A stretch of 64,000 nucleotides of DNA, taken from contig OY759274.1 of assembly GCA_963662155.1 (NCBI GenBank), positions 44,027,386 to 44,091,385 of the forward strand, written 5' to 3'. Below the pieces are notes generated by a model. That model was given only the letters and a program-made list of their open reading frames with translations, was not told where the DNA came from and ran no database searches. Position 1 is the stretch's first letter. The number at the start of each line of letters is the position of its first letter. Below are positions 1-13,724 of this stretch, piece by piece. Both the position numbers and the translations under genes were made by a program. Origin of the DNA: Lamellibrachia columna. Taxonomy: Eukaryota > Annelida > Polychaeta > Sabellida > Siboglinidae.

Positions 1-370
1 CTGCCGTGTGTTATCTGGGTTGAAACATCACGGTAAAATGCCATAGACCATTCAGGTTGTCTTATTACTGTGATATAGCTATCCTGATAATGCAAGGAAG
101 TGTCTTTCTGACAATCATATTGTAAGATATATGCCTCTCCCATCTCATCTTCTTCGAGGCCGCACGCAATGGTCTGGGAGGCATTTCTCACAAACGTAGA
201 TGCGTTTGAATTGTCCGTCTCTTCTTTGTGCTCGCCAGGTCAAGATTTATAACTAAATGTTGTACTCAGTCGACCAATGAGTACTACATAATTGTAGTCA
301 ACGCATTGTTCTCCAGGTTCGAAGCTGTTTTAATCGTGTACACCAGACAGCCACGTACATAGTAACAATA
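1..370. repeat. Dispersed repeat A, copy 1
   Basis: This stretch is related to 39,985-40,335 and 42,590-42,870, in the same orientation. Shared blocks include a phrase around 150-185 (a CGCACGCAATGGTC core) and one around 300-345 (CGCATTGTTCTCCAGGT), with scattered substitutions and indels. No reading frame is shared by the three copies, so it is probably non-coding. Here it lies next to a broken receptor fragment. Its origin is unknown. Confidence 0.7.
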
Positions 371-374
371 TTAT

Positions 375-655
375 TACGACATCCAAGGATACACAAAGGA
401 CACGACGCCCCTCGGCATTCCCATTGCACATACATTGCCACTTTCCACGTGGTTCTTTATACAAAGAACGGAAAGTTTACTGGCCACACGACCACAAATA
501 TAGCCCCGCTGACAAATTTGGCGCGTCTCGCATTGGACCAAGCAATTGCCTTCATCGGGAATCGCACAGCGATCAGACGGTCGAACGTTAAGGTGAGGAT
601 GAGAAAAAAATCCGTTCATTTGTAAAGCATTTATCAACAAGCCTCGGATCTATGT
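375..655 (-). pseudogene. Receptor (GPCR) fragment, TM3 to extracellular loop 2
   Basis: Read on the minus strand this matches the middle of the intact receptors at 22,058-23,713 and 59,822-61,501, from the end of TM3 (LQMNGFF) through TM4 to the loop motif SGNVCAMG and the start of TM5 (YPWMS). A one-base insertion in the A-run near 610 shifts the frame just after MNGFF, so the DRL motif and TM4 are read in the wrong frame. Both ends are missing. It is the most decayed copy of the family here and cannot encode a receptor. Confidence 0.85.
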
Positions 656-934
656 AGTCAAGTTTTACTACTTATGTTAGCATATAGTATGTTATAAGAT
701 GTTATAGTAAATTAGCATATTACATATTAGTGTGTATTGAGGGTTGAAATAAGTATGTTGCATTAGTGTGTTCCATGTAGTCTGGTTTTTTATTAGTAGG
801 TACAAGGTAATCAAGTTTTAATTTAGTATGTTATGGTAATATGTATGTCGACAATATTCATTTGCTTAGTGTATGGACAAGTGTTTTATTAGTGTGTTCC
901 ACGTAGCTTATTTTTATATTGACTTGTTTTAAGA
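656..934. other. AT-rich spacer
   Basis: No gene or recognisable element is seen. The stretch repeats loose variants of TTAGTATGTT and TAGTGTGTTCCA without a regular period, which suggests decayed simple sequence. Confidence 0.4.
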
Positions 935-1708
935 TATTATTTAATATGATATGATGCTATGCAGCTCAACCAGTATGTTGTGTGAGTAGATAGTATGTCT
1001 ACATGGCGAGTGGAGGTCGCCATCAAATAAGCCTGTGTCTCCCATTGCTCCATGGCGCGGGTTCATTCGTGGATATATACCTTCATATATTGTTATACAA
1101 TTGATATAACTATTGCATGCATGCTTATTATCTATTAAAATGCCATCCCAATTTCTGCCAACATTCCTGCTTTGTGTTTATTCATTATGATCAGTTCATT
1201 TCAATATTCAGACGGTCAAGTCGACATATATAAGTATTAGCTACATAAATATAGAAAGGGCAGGTGAAGTAACTAATACATCCATCCATGTAACAAGAGT
1301 GTGAAAACCACTTTTAATGTTCAAATAGGCTTTCATTATAATAATTCTTCAGATTCCTGCAAATGTTGTCCTACGATTTGATTTCTTCAACATTTCACAG
1401 CACATTGATGCTCCATTAACGTACATGCTGTGTGTAATTTAACAAAATCACATACAGAAAGAAAAATCCTAAAATTACACCCAATTTCGGCCAAGCCAGG
1501 TGAATGATTTAGATGGTAAGTTGCCATCGAACGAGTATCGAATGAAGTATCAATCGCCATAGACCACATTTAGGATCCGTCCGTAGAAAAGTGAGGATAG
1601 TGCATGATCAGTTAATTTGTTCTCAACACTGTCACATCAGAAACATTAGAAATGTTAAATTTTCCTGTACCATGGCAGCGGACAAACGCTGACCACTCCC
1701 GTATCAAC

Positions 1709-1776
1709 ACACCACTGTATACAATACACCACTGTATACAATACACCACTGTATACAATACACCACTGTATACAAC
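1709..1776. repeat. 17-bp tandem repeat, 4 copies
   Basis: Four head-to-tail units of ACACCACTGTATACAAT, the last ending in C. The paralogous place near 50,617-50,633 has one unit only, so the array grew in this copy. Confidence 0.95.
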
Positions 1777-2419
1777 CCATCATCCGACAGGTAGAAAGGC
1801 ATAACTTTAGTAAATAAATCTAAGTAATTGCTTTTGTGGTTTTTTAAGTACATCGCCAAAAAAATGGTAGATCAGAGGCGTATAAATATATAAAGAGAGA
1901 GGTGGTGGAGTGACGGTTGCACCACCTGGACAGTGGCTTACACACGTCCGTGTAGCCAACAGGGTGAAACCACGTTGGATTTTCAAATTGGTTGCTATTT
2001 TAACGTTTCTTAGTATTCCTTCAAAATGTGTCCATTTTGTTGGCCACAAACTACATCTACAATCTGTCCGCCATTACCCACACAAAGAGTCCCTAGTTTA
2101 GTGACTTGAGTTGATAAATCAAAGGCCACTAGTGCAAGGTGTGGAAGGAACGTAGAAAGAGGCGCTTGGGTGATACTGCCAGACTGCCCCTAAAGTTAGG
2201 GTATTAATATTGAGATGGTCTCGGTCAAGCCATCTGTGGTCAGACCACAGTGCACAATTGCACTGGCTGCCATGCTAACGATTTGTCTGATTATAAGAAA
2301 ACTGGACCTTCAAAATTTTTGGAAAATGTTCACAATACCTGTCATTATCTCACTGACATGCGGACCAAGTTTGGGGAAAATCACATCCAGCTGTTTTAAA
2401 CGCCCCCACGTGCGATGCA

Positions 2420-3482
2420 CGTCAATGTTTACATACATAATTGACAATAAGAGTATTGATAGAGTATATAGCAGTAATTTTTTAGGAGTTTTGATAGTTT
2501 GTAAGTTTAATTGGAAGAAACATATTAGCTTGATCAAAGTCAAAGTGTCAAACACTATTGCCGTTATGTACAGAGCAAGATACGTACTTGACAAGAAATG
2601 TCTCGTATTATACTGTGCACTAGTTCTCCCTTATATGTCATACTGCTCTGAAGTATGAGGCAGCACAAATAAAACAATTGTTAACACTGTTTTTTTGTAT
2701 TAGAAAAGAAAGTAATCAGGATAATTTACAAAGAAACTTGTTATGTCATAATATTAATAGATTATTTTGTGATTTAGGAATACTTAAACTTAAGTTTAAA
2801 CCAGACATAATACAATTGAGAATTTCTATTGTAATGTTTAAGGCTAAAAATTCGTTGCCACATAACTTTCAACAATTCTTTGCTACTAAATATGATTCAA
2901 TGCATGTGTGTAAATGTTTGTCTTGTTATGTGACACAAACAATGACTGAGTTTAACAACACGTTTAATTGCCGGGCTCGTCTCGTGCCAGTCCCGCACCG
3001 TCCGGTGGTAAACATAATATATCCAGAGCTGCACCCTAGCGGATAAGTATGACTTAACATTCGTTACAATGTGACACGTCAAAGTAAACCAATGAAACAC
3101 GAATATGCTAGAACAACATTAAAATATATGTGTATATGTATATGGGATTAAATTGTGGAACTCCTAAAAATACTTAAGCACTTATGTCTTCATGGTTACA
3201 GTGCAGACACGTAATTCGGAAAGGGTGTATATAGTTGTGTATAAATGTAATGGAAAATATTAATGAAATTTAACTTTGTTTTCTAAGGATTTACTTCCGT
3301 ATTGCTAACAATGTTTATTATACTTGTACAATTTGTGATTGTGTTGGGGAAAATGATCAGTAAGTATTGTACTTCCATTTTCCCCCATTCCATTTGTAAA
3401 TGTTATTGAATATTGCTTTGTAGTTTCTTTGTTTGCATTTTTTAACTTGGAAATAAATAATTGAATTGAGTTGAATTGAACA
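2420..3482 (+). mobile_element. L2-like LINE remnant, 3' end of reverse transcriptase
   Basis: Translated fragments show the C-terminal part of a non-LTR reverse transcriptase: YSSNFLGVLI followed by WKKHISLIK, then LYCALVLPYMSYCSE at 2,605-2,655. After frame changes the fragments LRISIVMFKAKNSLPHN (2,818-2,865) and a final block near 3,090-3,150 follow. The element ends in an A-rich tail with TTGAATTGAGTTGAATTGAA (3,462-3,481), a short-repeat tail of the kind L2-group elements carry. Several frameshifts and stops make it dead. Clade assignment rests on remembered family features. The sister copy is 51,495-52,388. Confidence 0.7.
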
Positions 3483-3754
3483 TATGCATCCATGTATTCA
3501 CACGCCCACGTGGCCCATCATAGAAAAAATCCCCATAAATCCCTCCGTATGGGAAACTCTAAAAATGTACTATTTCACAGTCAATAGCTTCAACATTCAC
3601 TCCTGGATAGATGCTCAATTGCACTGTTGTCACGTCATATGCATTTCATAATTTCACATATCATGATTTCATACGCCCAACATTCGTGTGAAACAATCAA
3701 CAGTAAGTTGAACGATGGTCTGGCCTCATCAAAGAAGCTCATTATAGTAAATAA

Positions 3755-4099
3755 GGCCGTGCTCACATACAACTTTAATCCACATTAGGATGCGGATCCC
3801 AATTCGGGTAGCGCAATGTGAACACCCTTAATCCGCATTAAGCTACCCGAATTCTAATGCGGAAAAACAGGTGAATTAGGATGCGGATTAGCCAATGTGA
3901 ACGCTCCGTTTGCCTTGATTCGGCGATGGCGGCGCTGCTGCACAGGGCCGTAGACTCGTGATGTATGATCCGCGCACCACGCCCTCTGGTGCACTAATTC
4001 GGTTGGCGGTTTAATCCGGCTTAACTCGGTGTATATTAACATAGCCGAATTAGTTAATCCACATCGTAATTCGGCTGAAAATTAGATGTGAACACAGTC
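3755..4099. mobile_element. Harbinger-like MITE (345 bp, TAA target duplication)
   Basis: The ends form an imperfect inverted repeat: GGCCGTGCTCACAT at the left against GACTGTGTTCACAT at the right end read in reverse; about 20 of the first 27 bases agree and most differences are transitions. The element is flanked on both sides by TAA (3,752-3,754 and 4,100-4,102). The sister segment has an unoccupied site near 52,757-52,775. Inside are repeated motifs such as AATCCGCATT and AATTCGG, and no coding capacity. A three-base TWA-type duplication fits PIF/Harbinger elements; no transposase copy is in this window. Confidence 0.75.
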
Positions 4100-4549
4100 T
4101 AAGTCTAAATAACTGCCTTTGTGGTTTGTTTAATACATCGCCAGTTAATAGACCAAAGGCCACTGGTGCAAGGAGGCGAAGGAACGTAAAAAGAAGCACG
4201 TGGGTGTCTGCGCCTGGGAGGAGATGCTGCCAAGCTGTCCCCAAAGTTAGCGTATAGCGTAAACAAATGACAGAATAATAACAGCAATAAAAAGCCGGCC
4301 GTCAAATTAATCGGATGTAGGTCAGTATTTGATGTGATCACGCAAAAGTTCCGTATAATATAATTCGTATTGTGGACAGCGCCGCTATGTAGAAGTGGCA
4401 TAAACACTCGTATATGTATATTTCGAAAACACTCTTATATATGTATCGAAACACGAGGCCGAGATCATTATAACCACTCAGGCCTAACTGTTTGTTCTTC
4501 AGTGTTCTTTAAATTAGTTGCCAATTCCGTGTTTACGTTTACTGATCTT

Positions 4550-4748
4550 ATGTCTCTCTTGATCCCATGTCTCTCTTGATCCCATGTCTCTCTTGATCCC
4601 ATGTCTCTCTTGATCCCATGTCTCTCTTGATCCCATGTCTCTTTTGATCCCATGTCTCTCGTAATCCCATGTCTCTCTTGATCCCATGTCTCTCTTGATC
4701 CCATGTCTCTCTTGATCCCATGTCTCTCTTGATCCCATGTCTCTCTTG
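4550..4748. repeat. 17-bp minisatellite, about 11.7 copies
   Basis: Head-to-tail units of ATGTCTCTCTTGATCCC with very few variants (one TTTT and one CGTAA variant near 4,640-4,670). The unit corresponds to the receptor codons around the basic site and the following IGSV. Since 17 is not a multiple of 3, the three frames rotate and each open frame has a 17-residue period. The sister pseudogene shows only two diverged, longer-spaced copies of the seed sequence (53,220-53,282). Confidence 0.95.
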
Positions 4749-4791
4749 CTTCGACGCTTCGTCTAACTGGACTTCGTCGTAGCTGGCACGC

Positions 4792-4833
4792 TGCTGCTGC
4801 TGCTGCTGCTGTTGCTGATGTTGCTGCTGCTAC

Positions 4834-4865
<32 letters not shown>

Positions 4866-4867
4866 AT
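4792..4867. repeat. CTG/CAG trinucleotide tract
   Basis: A run of CTG triplets with a few TTG, GATG and CTAC interruptions, equal to the glutamine-coding stretch of the receptor on the minus strand. It is longer and purer than in the intact copies, as expected for an unselected tract. Confidence 0.9.
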
Positions 4868-5189
4868 ACAACGTCTGCTGCCTGCATTTGTGTCCCAGGA
4901 TAGACGGCGAAGAGCAGAACTCTGGGCTTCACTGAGCGTAGTCGCCGAGAAGCGACGCAGCAAATGACTAGATAATTTCCTCACACCGTCATTAACGCTG
5001 TGTGTGGTAGACACCGGATGTGTTGCCGAGTAGCCGATGATAATAGTCGCAGCGCAAATAATTACAATGACGTCCTCTTTGATGTGGTAATGCAATCTTC
5101 CCATATCAGAACAAAGCCGCAGGTGACGTGTGTAATGAAGTACTCTTCATCGGTATTTCTACGAAAACTCCTCGATGTAAGAGGTATCT

Positions 5190-5642
5190 AAAAATTACGA
5201 CCAGTAGTAATTCCTTGATGTGAGATGTATCTAAACATTACGACCAGTAATATGACAACTACGAATCTGTCAGTTAGGTAGATCATAGTTGAAGATGCTG
5301 AATGTGCAGCTTGGATTTGCGCGACGAAACCCACTATGTATCTGTTCAGTTTAATCAGGCATAATATATGTGCTATTATTAATAGCACTGGTAAATTGTC
5401 TGTGTAATATATCTGGGACAGATCTCGGATATAGACAGTGGGGGATTTCTGAATATTAGCTAGTCTGTTTATTTCATTTATCACTTCCTGTTGGCAGAGT
5501 GGTGATGGGAACACATTATCATTTACTGGGGCAATTAGAAACTGCCTATACTCATTACCCTGATTATATGACTTTGACATTTCTTTATCAACTGTCGCGA
5601 AGTATTGGTTGATCGCTTTAGCAACACTTTCATTGGCATTTT
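5190..5642 (-). mobile_element. LINE fragment, linker before the RT domain
   Basis: Minus-strand translation starts with AKAINQYFATVDKEM and runs through LCQQEVINEINRLANIQKSP, which resembles the linker and first RT block of L2-group elements, where the family usually continues with a GIDGI-like motif. The first 64 bases are repeated perfectly in the opposite direction at 5,855-5,918. Its end near 5,190-5,447 is shared with 53,700-53,966, while the rest is not. It is frameshifted and dead. Confidence 0.55.
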
Positions 5643-5918
5643 AACACTGGTAGTGCTTCAACAAGCCAGATAAAAATAATAAAATACTATATCGGCAGTA
5701 CAGGAATAAGCTCACAGCTATCATTCGGCATGCTGATAATTCATATTAATGTAATTTACTCTTACAAGCGAAGCATTCTACCTGGGACTTATGGAAGATA
5801 TATGCTGAACTTATTAATAAGGGGAGACGGAGCTTCTTGTGAATGGCAGTGACAAAAATGCCAATGAAAGTGTTGCTAAAGCGATCAACCAATACTTCGC
5901 GACAGTTGATAAAGAAAT
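5579..5918. repeat. Perfect 64-bp inverted repeat with 212-bp loop
   Basis: Bases 5,579-5,642 and 5,855-5,918 are exact reverse complements over 64 bases. The loop is 5,643-5,854. As RNA or single-stranded DNA this would form a long hairpin. Confidence 0.95.
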
Positions 5919-5925
5919 ATATATT
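5770..5925 (+). mobile_element. LINE fragment in opposite orientation (5' inverted part)
   Basis: The plus strand reads, across frames, a KIYAELINKG-like block and then NANESVAKAINQYFATVDKE, the sequence just upstream of and overlapping the start of the minus-strand fragment at 5,190-5,642. Together the two pieces look like one LINE whose 5' part was inverted during insertion, with a 64-bp duplication at the join. Confidence 0.5.
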
Positions 5926-6104
5926 ATTTCTTATACAATCTCGTTTTATTAATAATACTAATTCTCACGCCTTTGGTCTTTCTCTTTTTGTCCTTGTAAC
6001 GTTTAATTGAGATCCTTCTGAGCGGAAGACATTTATCAACTACTCAATGAAGCATATACCAAAAGTGTAAGTTGTTACTGTATACTATGATTAGATTATG
6101 ACTT
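5926..6104. other. Spacer with no recognised feature
   Basis: AT-rich sequence; no open frame of note and no recognisable repeat. Confidence 0.4.
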
Positions 6105-6257
6105 AAATGGGACATGTGCGTTCTGTCCCGTCCCCTAACAGAACAGAACAAATTATTATATTAAATGTAACATGTGCGACCTGCCCTGTCAATTAACATA
6201 TATATTGTATTGATTATATCACATGGAATGTGTGCGGTCTGTCCAGTCCCCTAATTG
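6105..6257. repeat. Degenerate tandem repeat, three units of about 55-60 bp
   Basis: Three related blocks near 6,111-6,142, 6,166-6,194 and 6,222-6,256 share the pattern ACATGTGCG followed by a CTGTCCCGTCCCCTAA-like tail. Spacing is roughly regular and the units are strongly diverged. Confidence 0.6.
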
Positions 6258-6575
6258 TGTTAGACGGATATCTGAGTAGCACAATTAGTCGTACAAATGC
6301 ATCACTACTCGTCTCTTCTGGGCATGCGGGCGATATGTTGTCTTACGATGTTGTTTCTCCGAGGTTGGTTACTGTCACGGTAAAAAAAAAACTCATGTGC
6401 GATACATATTCCAGTTATATGCATCATGCTCCCCGTACCCTGATGAGCAATATCAGAACTTCCTGCACCTGCTGCAGCTAACGATCAGACCATCCACAAA
6501 TGAAAAATTCCGGAATTTTGGACTTAGTGCAGCGACTTAAATTTGGTGCAGATAATTTCCAGAAAAACGCGGTAT

Positions 6576-6915
6576 ATCAAATATAATAAGTATTACCATT
6601 GCATATATATTATACATAAACGTATTGTAGACATATATTCGGAAACAGATTTTGTTAATTATTAGTCAGAGGTAGTATTTTAGAGTAAGTTATTTCCGGA
6701 CTCCGCCAGGGAAGTCAGTGAGCGTTAATAGGGTTGTTTACCATTCGAAAATAGATAGTCAGAAACAGTGGAACATTGCTTAGAATAAGTATTACTATTA
6801 CACATACATTATACACAGACTTCTTATAGACATATATTAAGAAATTGTTTTTGTTAACAGAGGCAGGATTTTTCCGGGACCGAAATTCAACGAGCGATAA
6901 AAGGGAGTTTGTTTA
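6576..6915. repeat. Degenerate direct repeat, two units about 205 bp apart
   Basis: 6,576-6,740 and 6,783-6,915 align in order: AATAAGTATTAC, then ATATTATACA, GACATATATT, TTTTGTTAA, TTTTTCCGG-like and GAGCGATAA-like blocks. The second unit is shorter. No coding potential was found; the rest of 6,260-7,085 shows nothing recognisable. Confidence 0.6.
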
Positions 6916-7087
6916 TTGGTCGTGAATTAAACTGGTGTACCGAACTATCGTTTACATATATTAGATCAAGTGATACATTTACATAAATTACATACACAAG
7001 GTAATATCTAACAAAATTGTAGTAAACGCGGATAGTTTTAGTTTTGAGTGTAGGGGATGTACAAAGATAAAGGAACTTGAGGTGGAG

Positions 7088-9999
7088 TTTAACAAGATTT
7101 AACAAGATTTAACAAGATTTGCCATCCAAGCCAAAGGCCCAGATGGCAAGTGGACAAGGAAGCCATTGGCTTATCGAGAGTCCAACAATGTTCATCTACT
7201 TATAGCCCTCCCTCCTGAGATATGTGTCAACCTTGTTTTTAAACATATTCACGCTGCTAGCAGTTACACAATCTGTAGACAATTTGTTCCATTCATTTAT
7301 TGTCCTCTGTGAGAACGAGTGCTTCCTGATGTCCAATCTACATTGATCCTTTACTAATTTTACCTCATGTCCTCTAGTTCTGCTATCCTTCTTGAGAGAA
7401 AAACATATTTCTATCAATCTTTTCATACCCATTCAATATCTTAAAAACTTCAATCTGATCTCCTCTTAACCTCCTTGTCTCTAGAGTTGTTAAACCACAT
7501 TCTTTCAGGCGTTCTTCATAACTAAGGTCTCTCAGTTCTGGAATCATTTTAGTTGCTCTCCTTTGTATGCGTTCAAGCGTATCTATATCCTTCTTACGAT
7601 ATGGTCTCCATGCTTGTATACAGTATTCTAAATGAGGTCTAACTATTACTTTATAAAGAGGTATAATTCACTTTTTTCCCTTGTATGTTATGTTTCTTCT
7701 AATCAATCCAAGAATTTGATTACCCTATGAAGCTACAATACCACACTGCTCTGAAACTTTCATATCAGCGCTTATTGTAACTCCTAAGTTCTTTTCTTTT
7801 ACAGTAGTACCCAGAACAGTATCTCCCATTTTATAGTTTACATTCAAGTTCCTATGTCCTTTATGTAGGCATTTACATTTCCCAAAATTGAACAACATCT
7901 GCCATTTCTCAGACCATTTCACTAATCTGTCTAGATCGTTTTGTAAATGTTGTTTATCACCATCAGTATTAACCTTTCTAAACAGTTTTGTGTTATCCGC
8001 AAATTTCAGTACGTTACTTGTTATACTGTCGTCCAAGTCATTGATATAAATTAAGAATAATATAGGTCCTAATACTGATCCTTGAGGTACCCCACTCAAA
8101 ACCGATTTCCAATTTGAAACTTCTCCATCTACTACAACTCGTTGTCTTCTGTCAGTCAGCCATTGTTCTATCCAGTCAGTTATGCTATCCCCGATACCAT
8201 GGGCTTTTAATTTAAGTAGTAATCTTTGATGTGGCACTTTGTCAAAAGCTTTCTGAAAATCTAAGTAGATAATATCTACTGGCGATCCCACGTCTATCCA
8301 CTTAGTGATTTCTTCCAAAAAACATAACATATTTGTTAAGCATGACCTCGCTTTAAGGAATCCATGTTGAGATGAATTTAATAATTTATGCTTAACGAGG
8401 AATTCCACCATATGGTCTTTAATTAACCTTTCTAATAATTTACAAATCACTGACGTTAAACTCACTGGTCTGTAATTCTCTGACTTATTTCACGAACCCT
8501 TTTTAAATAATGGTATGATGTTTGCTTCTTTCCATTCAAACGGAACAACTCCCTCTTTTAATGACAAGTTGAATACTCTTGCAAGTGGTATACTGATTTG
8601 TTCTACTGTTTCCATTAGTAATTTTGGAGGAATCCCATCCACTCCCGGTGATTTGTTATCCTTCATTGCCTTTATTTTTTTAGCTACCAATTCTGGAGTT
8701 ACAACTAACGGACCTAAATAGTCAGATTTAGCCCCCTGAAATTTAGCATCAGCAACTGGTAATGAACTAATATCTTCTTTGGTAAACACTGAACTGAAGT
8801 AACCATTTAGGTCTTCCGCCATTAAAAACCCCTGTGATATTATATTTCCAGCACTGTCTTCTAGAGGTCCAACCTTGTCTTGTACGTTTTGTTTACTCCT
8901 GACATATGCATAAAACTCTTGCTGTCATTTTTATGTTACATGCTAGTTTTTGCTCATAGCTTCTTTTAGATTGTCTGATTTCAGTTGTAGCTGCATTAAG
9001 TGCCTCTTTGTATTTTGCATAGTCTTCGTCCTTTCTGGTACGCCTATAAACCCTCCACATAGTTTGTTTTAGCATTATTTTTCTAATAGCCTCTTTTGAC
9101 AAGTGTTTCTTTCTACACCGTTTTCCTTGTTTTTGGAAGGGAACAAATTTATCGATGATACTCTCAATTTCATATTTTAGAATATTCCAACATTCAATTG
9201 CGGTCTTATTCATCAGCATGTTATTCCAATCTAGCTTTGCTAAGTATTTTCTCATATCTTTGTAGTTACCTTTGTGGAAGTTTCTCTTGTACGTTTTCTT
9301 ATTTTTACTTTCTGATTTTACATTGATGTCAAAATGTATTTGATTATGGTCACTATTACCCAATGGTTCAAATATTTTTACATTGTCCACTAATTCTTTT
9401 TGTGATGACAAAACTATATCTAATACATTTTCTCCCCTGGTTGGTTCTAGTACGTGCTGAGTAAGAAAGCTATCCTGGATTAAAAATAGAAATTGTTGGT
9501 CCTCAATCCCTGTGCTCTCTAGAGAATTCCATTGTATGTGTCCATGGTTAAAATCTCCCATTATGATACATTCCCCTTTACTAACTTCCTTTATAGCGTT
9601 TTTTATTTTTGTGTTGTCCTCTTCGTTTATGTTTGGACTTCGGTAAACTAATCCAATAGTTAATTTTGAATTTCCTGAAACCATTTTGCACCACACAGAT
9701 TCATCGCAATCTGCTTCCCTTTCTAGTTTTATTTCATAAGCCTGAATAGATTCTTTAACATATAAAATAACTCCCCCGCCCCTTCTTCCTATTCGATCTT
9801 TCCTAAACATTACATATCCTGTCAGTCCTAATTCAGCATCTGTTATATCTGTGTTGGCCCATGATTCAGTTATACCAATTATGTGAGGGTCAATATCTTC
9901 TACCATAATGTTTAATTCGTTTTTCTTATTTACTATGCTCCTTGCATTTAAACATACGCATCTATAACCTTTTTCAGAGATGTTTTTCGGATGATTTGA
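7088..9999 (-). mobile_element. CR1-type LINE, 5'-truncated, endonuclease-RT ORF2
   Basis: On the minus strand this encodes an apurinic-like endonuclease (ITESWAN, GGGVILYVKE, MGDFNHGHIQW, NSDHNQIHF; about 9,906-9,300) and a reverse transcriptase (KSPGVDGIPPKLL, YLDFQKAFDKVPHQRL, SGVPQGSVLGPILFLIYIND). The RT active site reads FADN instead of FADD, so the second catalytic aspartate is lost. Frame breaks occur near 8,925 and stops at about 8,490 and 7,725. The 3' end carries about three copies of a 10-base AATCTTGTTA-type tail (7,088-7,120). The 5' end stops at the first codons before the endonuclease. The protein is nearly identical to that of the copy at 36,868-39,970. Confidence 0.9.
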
Positions 10000-10379
10000 A
10001 CACGACGAGAGGGATGCTAGGGAGAGCTCACCTTAGCCTGGGAGGAGGCTGAGAGGAGGTAAGGTGACAGGTCGTAGGGAGACATGACGTAAGGAGATGA
10101 GACGTAGGGAGACAGGGCGAAAGGAGACGGGAAGGAAAGAAATGGGAGGGAAGACAAATGGATCGAAGGAGAGGGAAGTGGAGGAGACAGTGGCGAAGGA
10201 GACGGGGGGGGGGAGAGACGATAGTTAAAACGATGGGAGTGAGGGAGACGGATGGGATGGTGTCAGGAGGGAAGGCGATGTGAGGGCAAGTTTCCCAGGA
10301 CACGGGAGGGAAAGGTGGCATGTTGACGGTTGACAGAGACTGATAACAGGCTGCCAAGTGACAAGGCTGCAGGACAGAA
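10000..10379. repeat. Purine-rich degenerate repeat between two CR1 elements
   Basis: The plus strand is almost all A and G, with repeated GGGAGAC, GGAGACGGG and AAGGAGA motifs at irregular spacing and a run of nine or more G near 10,203. It lies between the 5' ends of two opposed CR1 copies and may be the decayed 5' untranslated region of the plus-strand one. No gene is seen. Confidence 0.6.
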
Positions 10380-13437
<3,058 letters not shown>

Positions 13438-13439
13438 TT

Positions 13440-13700
13440 GCGAAGAACTAGAGGTTCAGGGAGATTTCAACACAAAAGTGGTCGAAGCAGATGGTAAGCT
13501 TGGTCTGGGCTATAGCAGTGCCAAAGGAGAGCATGAGATGCAGTGATATATCATAAATTATATCACAATTACAAACACAAGGTTTTATCATGCCAGTTGG
13601 GAGAGTTACATGGACTATTCTAGACCAAATTGATTACATTATTGTCAAGAACAACACTGTATGACCTACAAATCGGCAGAACGTGACTCAAATCAGTCCT
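13440..13700 (+). mobile_element. LINE endonuclease fragment
   Basis: Joined directly to the end of the CR1 copy. Across frames it reads QGDFNTKV, ITITNTRF and LDQIDYIIV, the order of motifs found in the second half of the endonuclease of LINEs unlike CR1. No RT part follows. Confidence 0.55.
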
Positions 13701-13724
13701 TGATCCTAGTAAGTGAAGATCAAA

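Larger units (their letters stand above)
4470..4985 (-). pseudogene. Receptor (GPCR) N-terminal pseudogene with minisatellite
   Basis: On the minus strand the sequence aligns with the 5' end of the intact receptors: PRVLLFAV, then the glutamine-codon tract, then the region of the basic cleavage site. The start codon is AAG instead of ATG (near 4,930). Bases are missing between the signal peptide and the glutamine tract, shifting the frame so that the CAG run reads as alanine or serine. The segment after the cleavage site is filled by a 17-bp minisatellite. Nothing of the membrane region follows. The sister copy at 53,150-53,490 shares the start-codon loss. Confidence 0.85.
935..5447. repeat. 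Direct segmental duplication, copy 1 (partner 49,050-53,966)
   Basis: The order of blocks is the same as in 49,050-53,966: a 300-bp block (935-1,240), the 1,550-2,200 block, an L2-like LINE end (2,420-3,482), a 200-bp block (3,530-3,740) and a receptor N-terminal pseudogene with its 5' flank (4,100-5,447). Similarity stops at 5,447/53,966 just after a shared run of G. Copy 1 carries a 345-bp MITE absent from copy 2. Copy 2 carries a 1,047-bp element absent here. Both insertions therefore follow the duplication or were lost from one copy. Confidence 0.85.
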
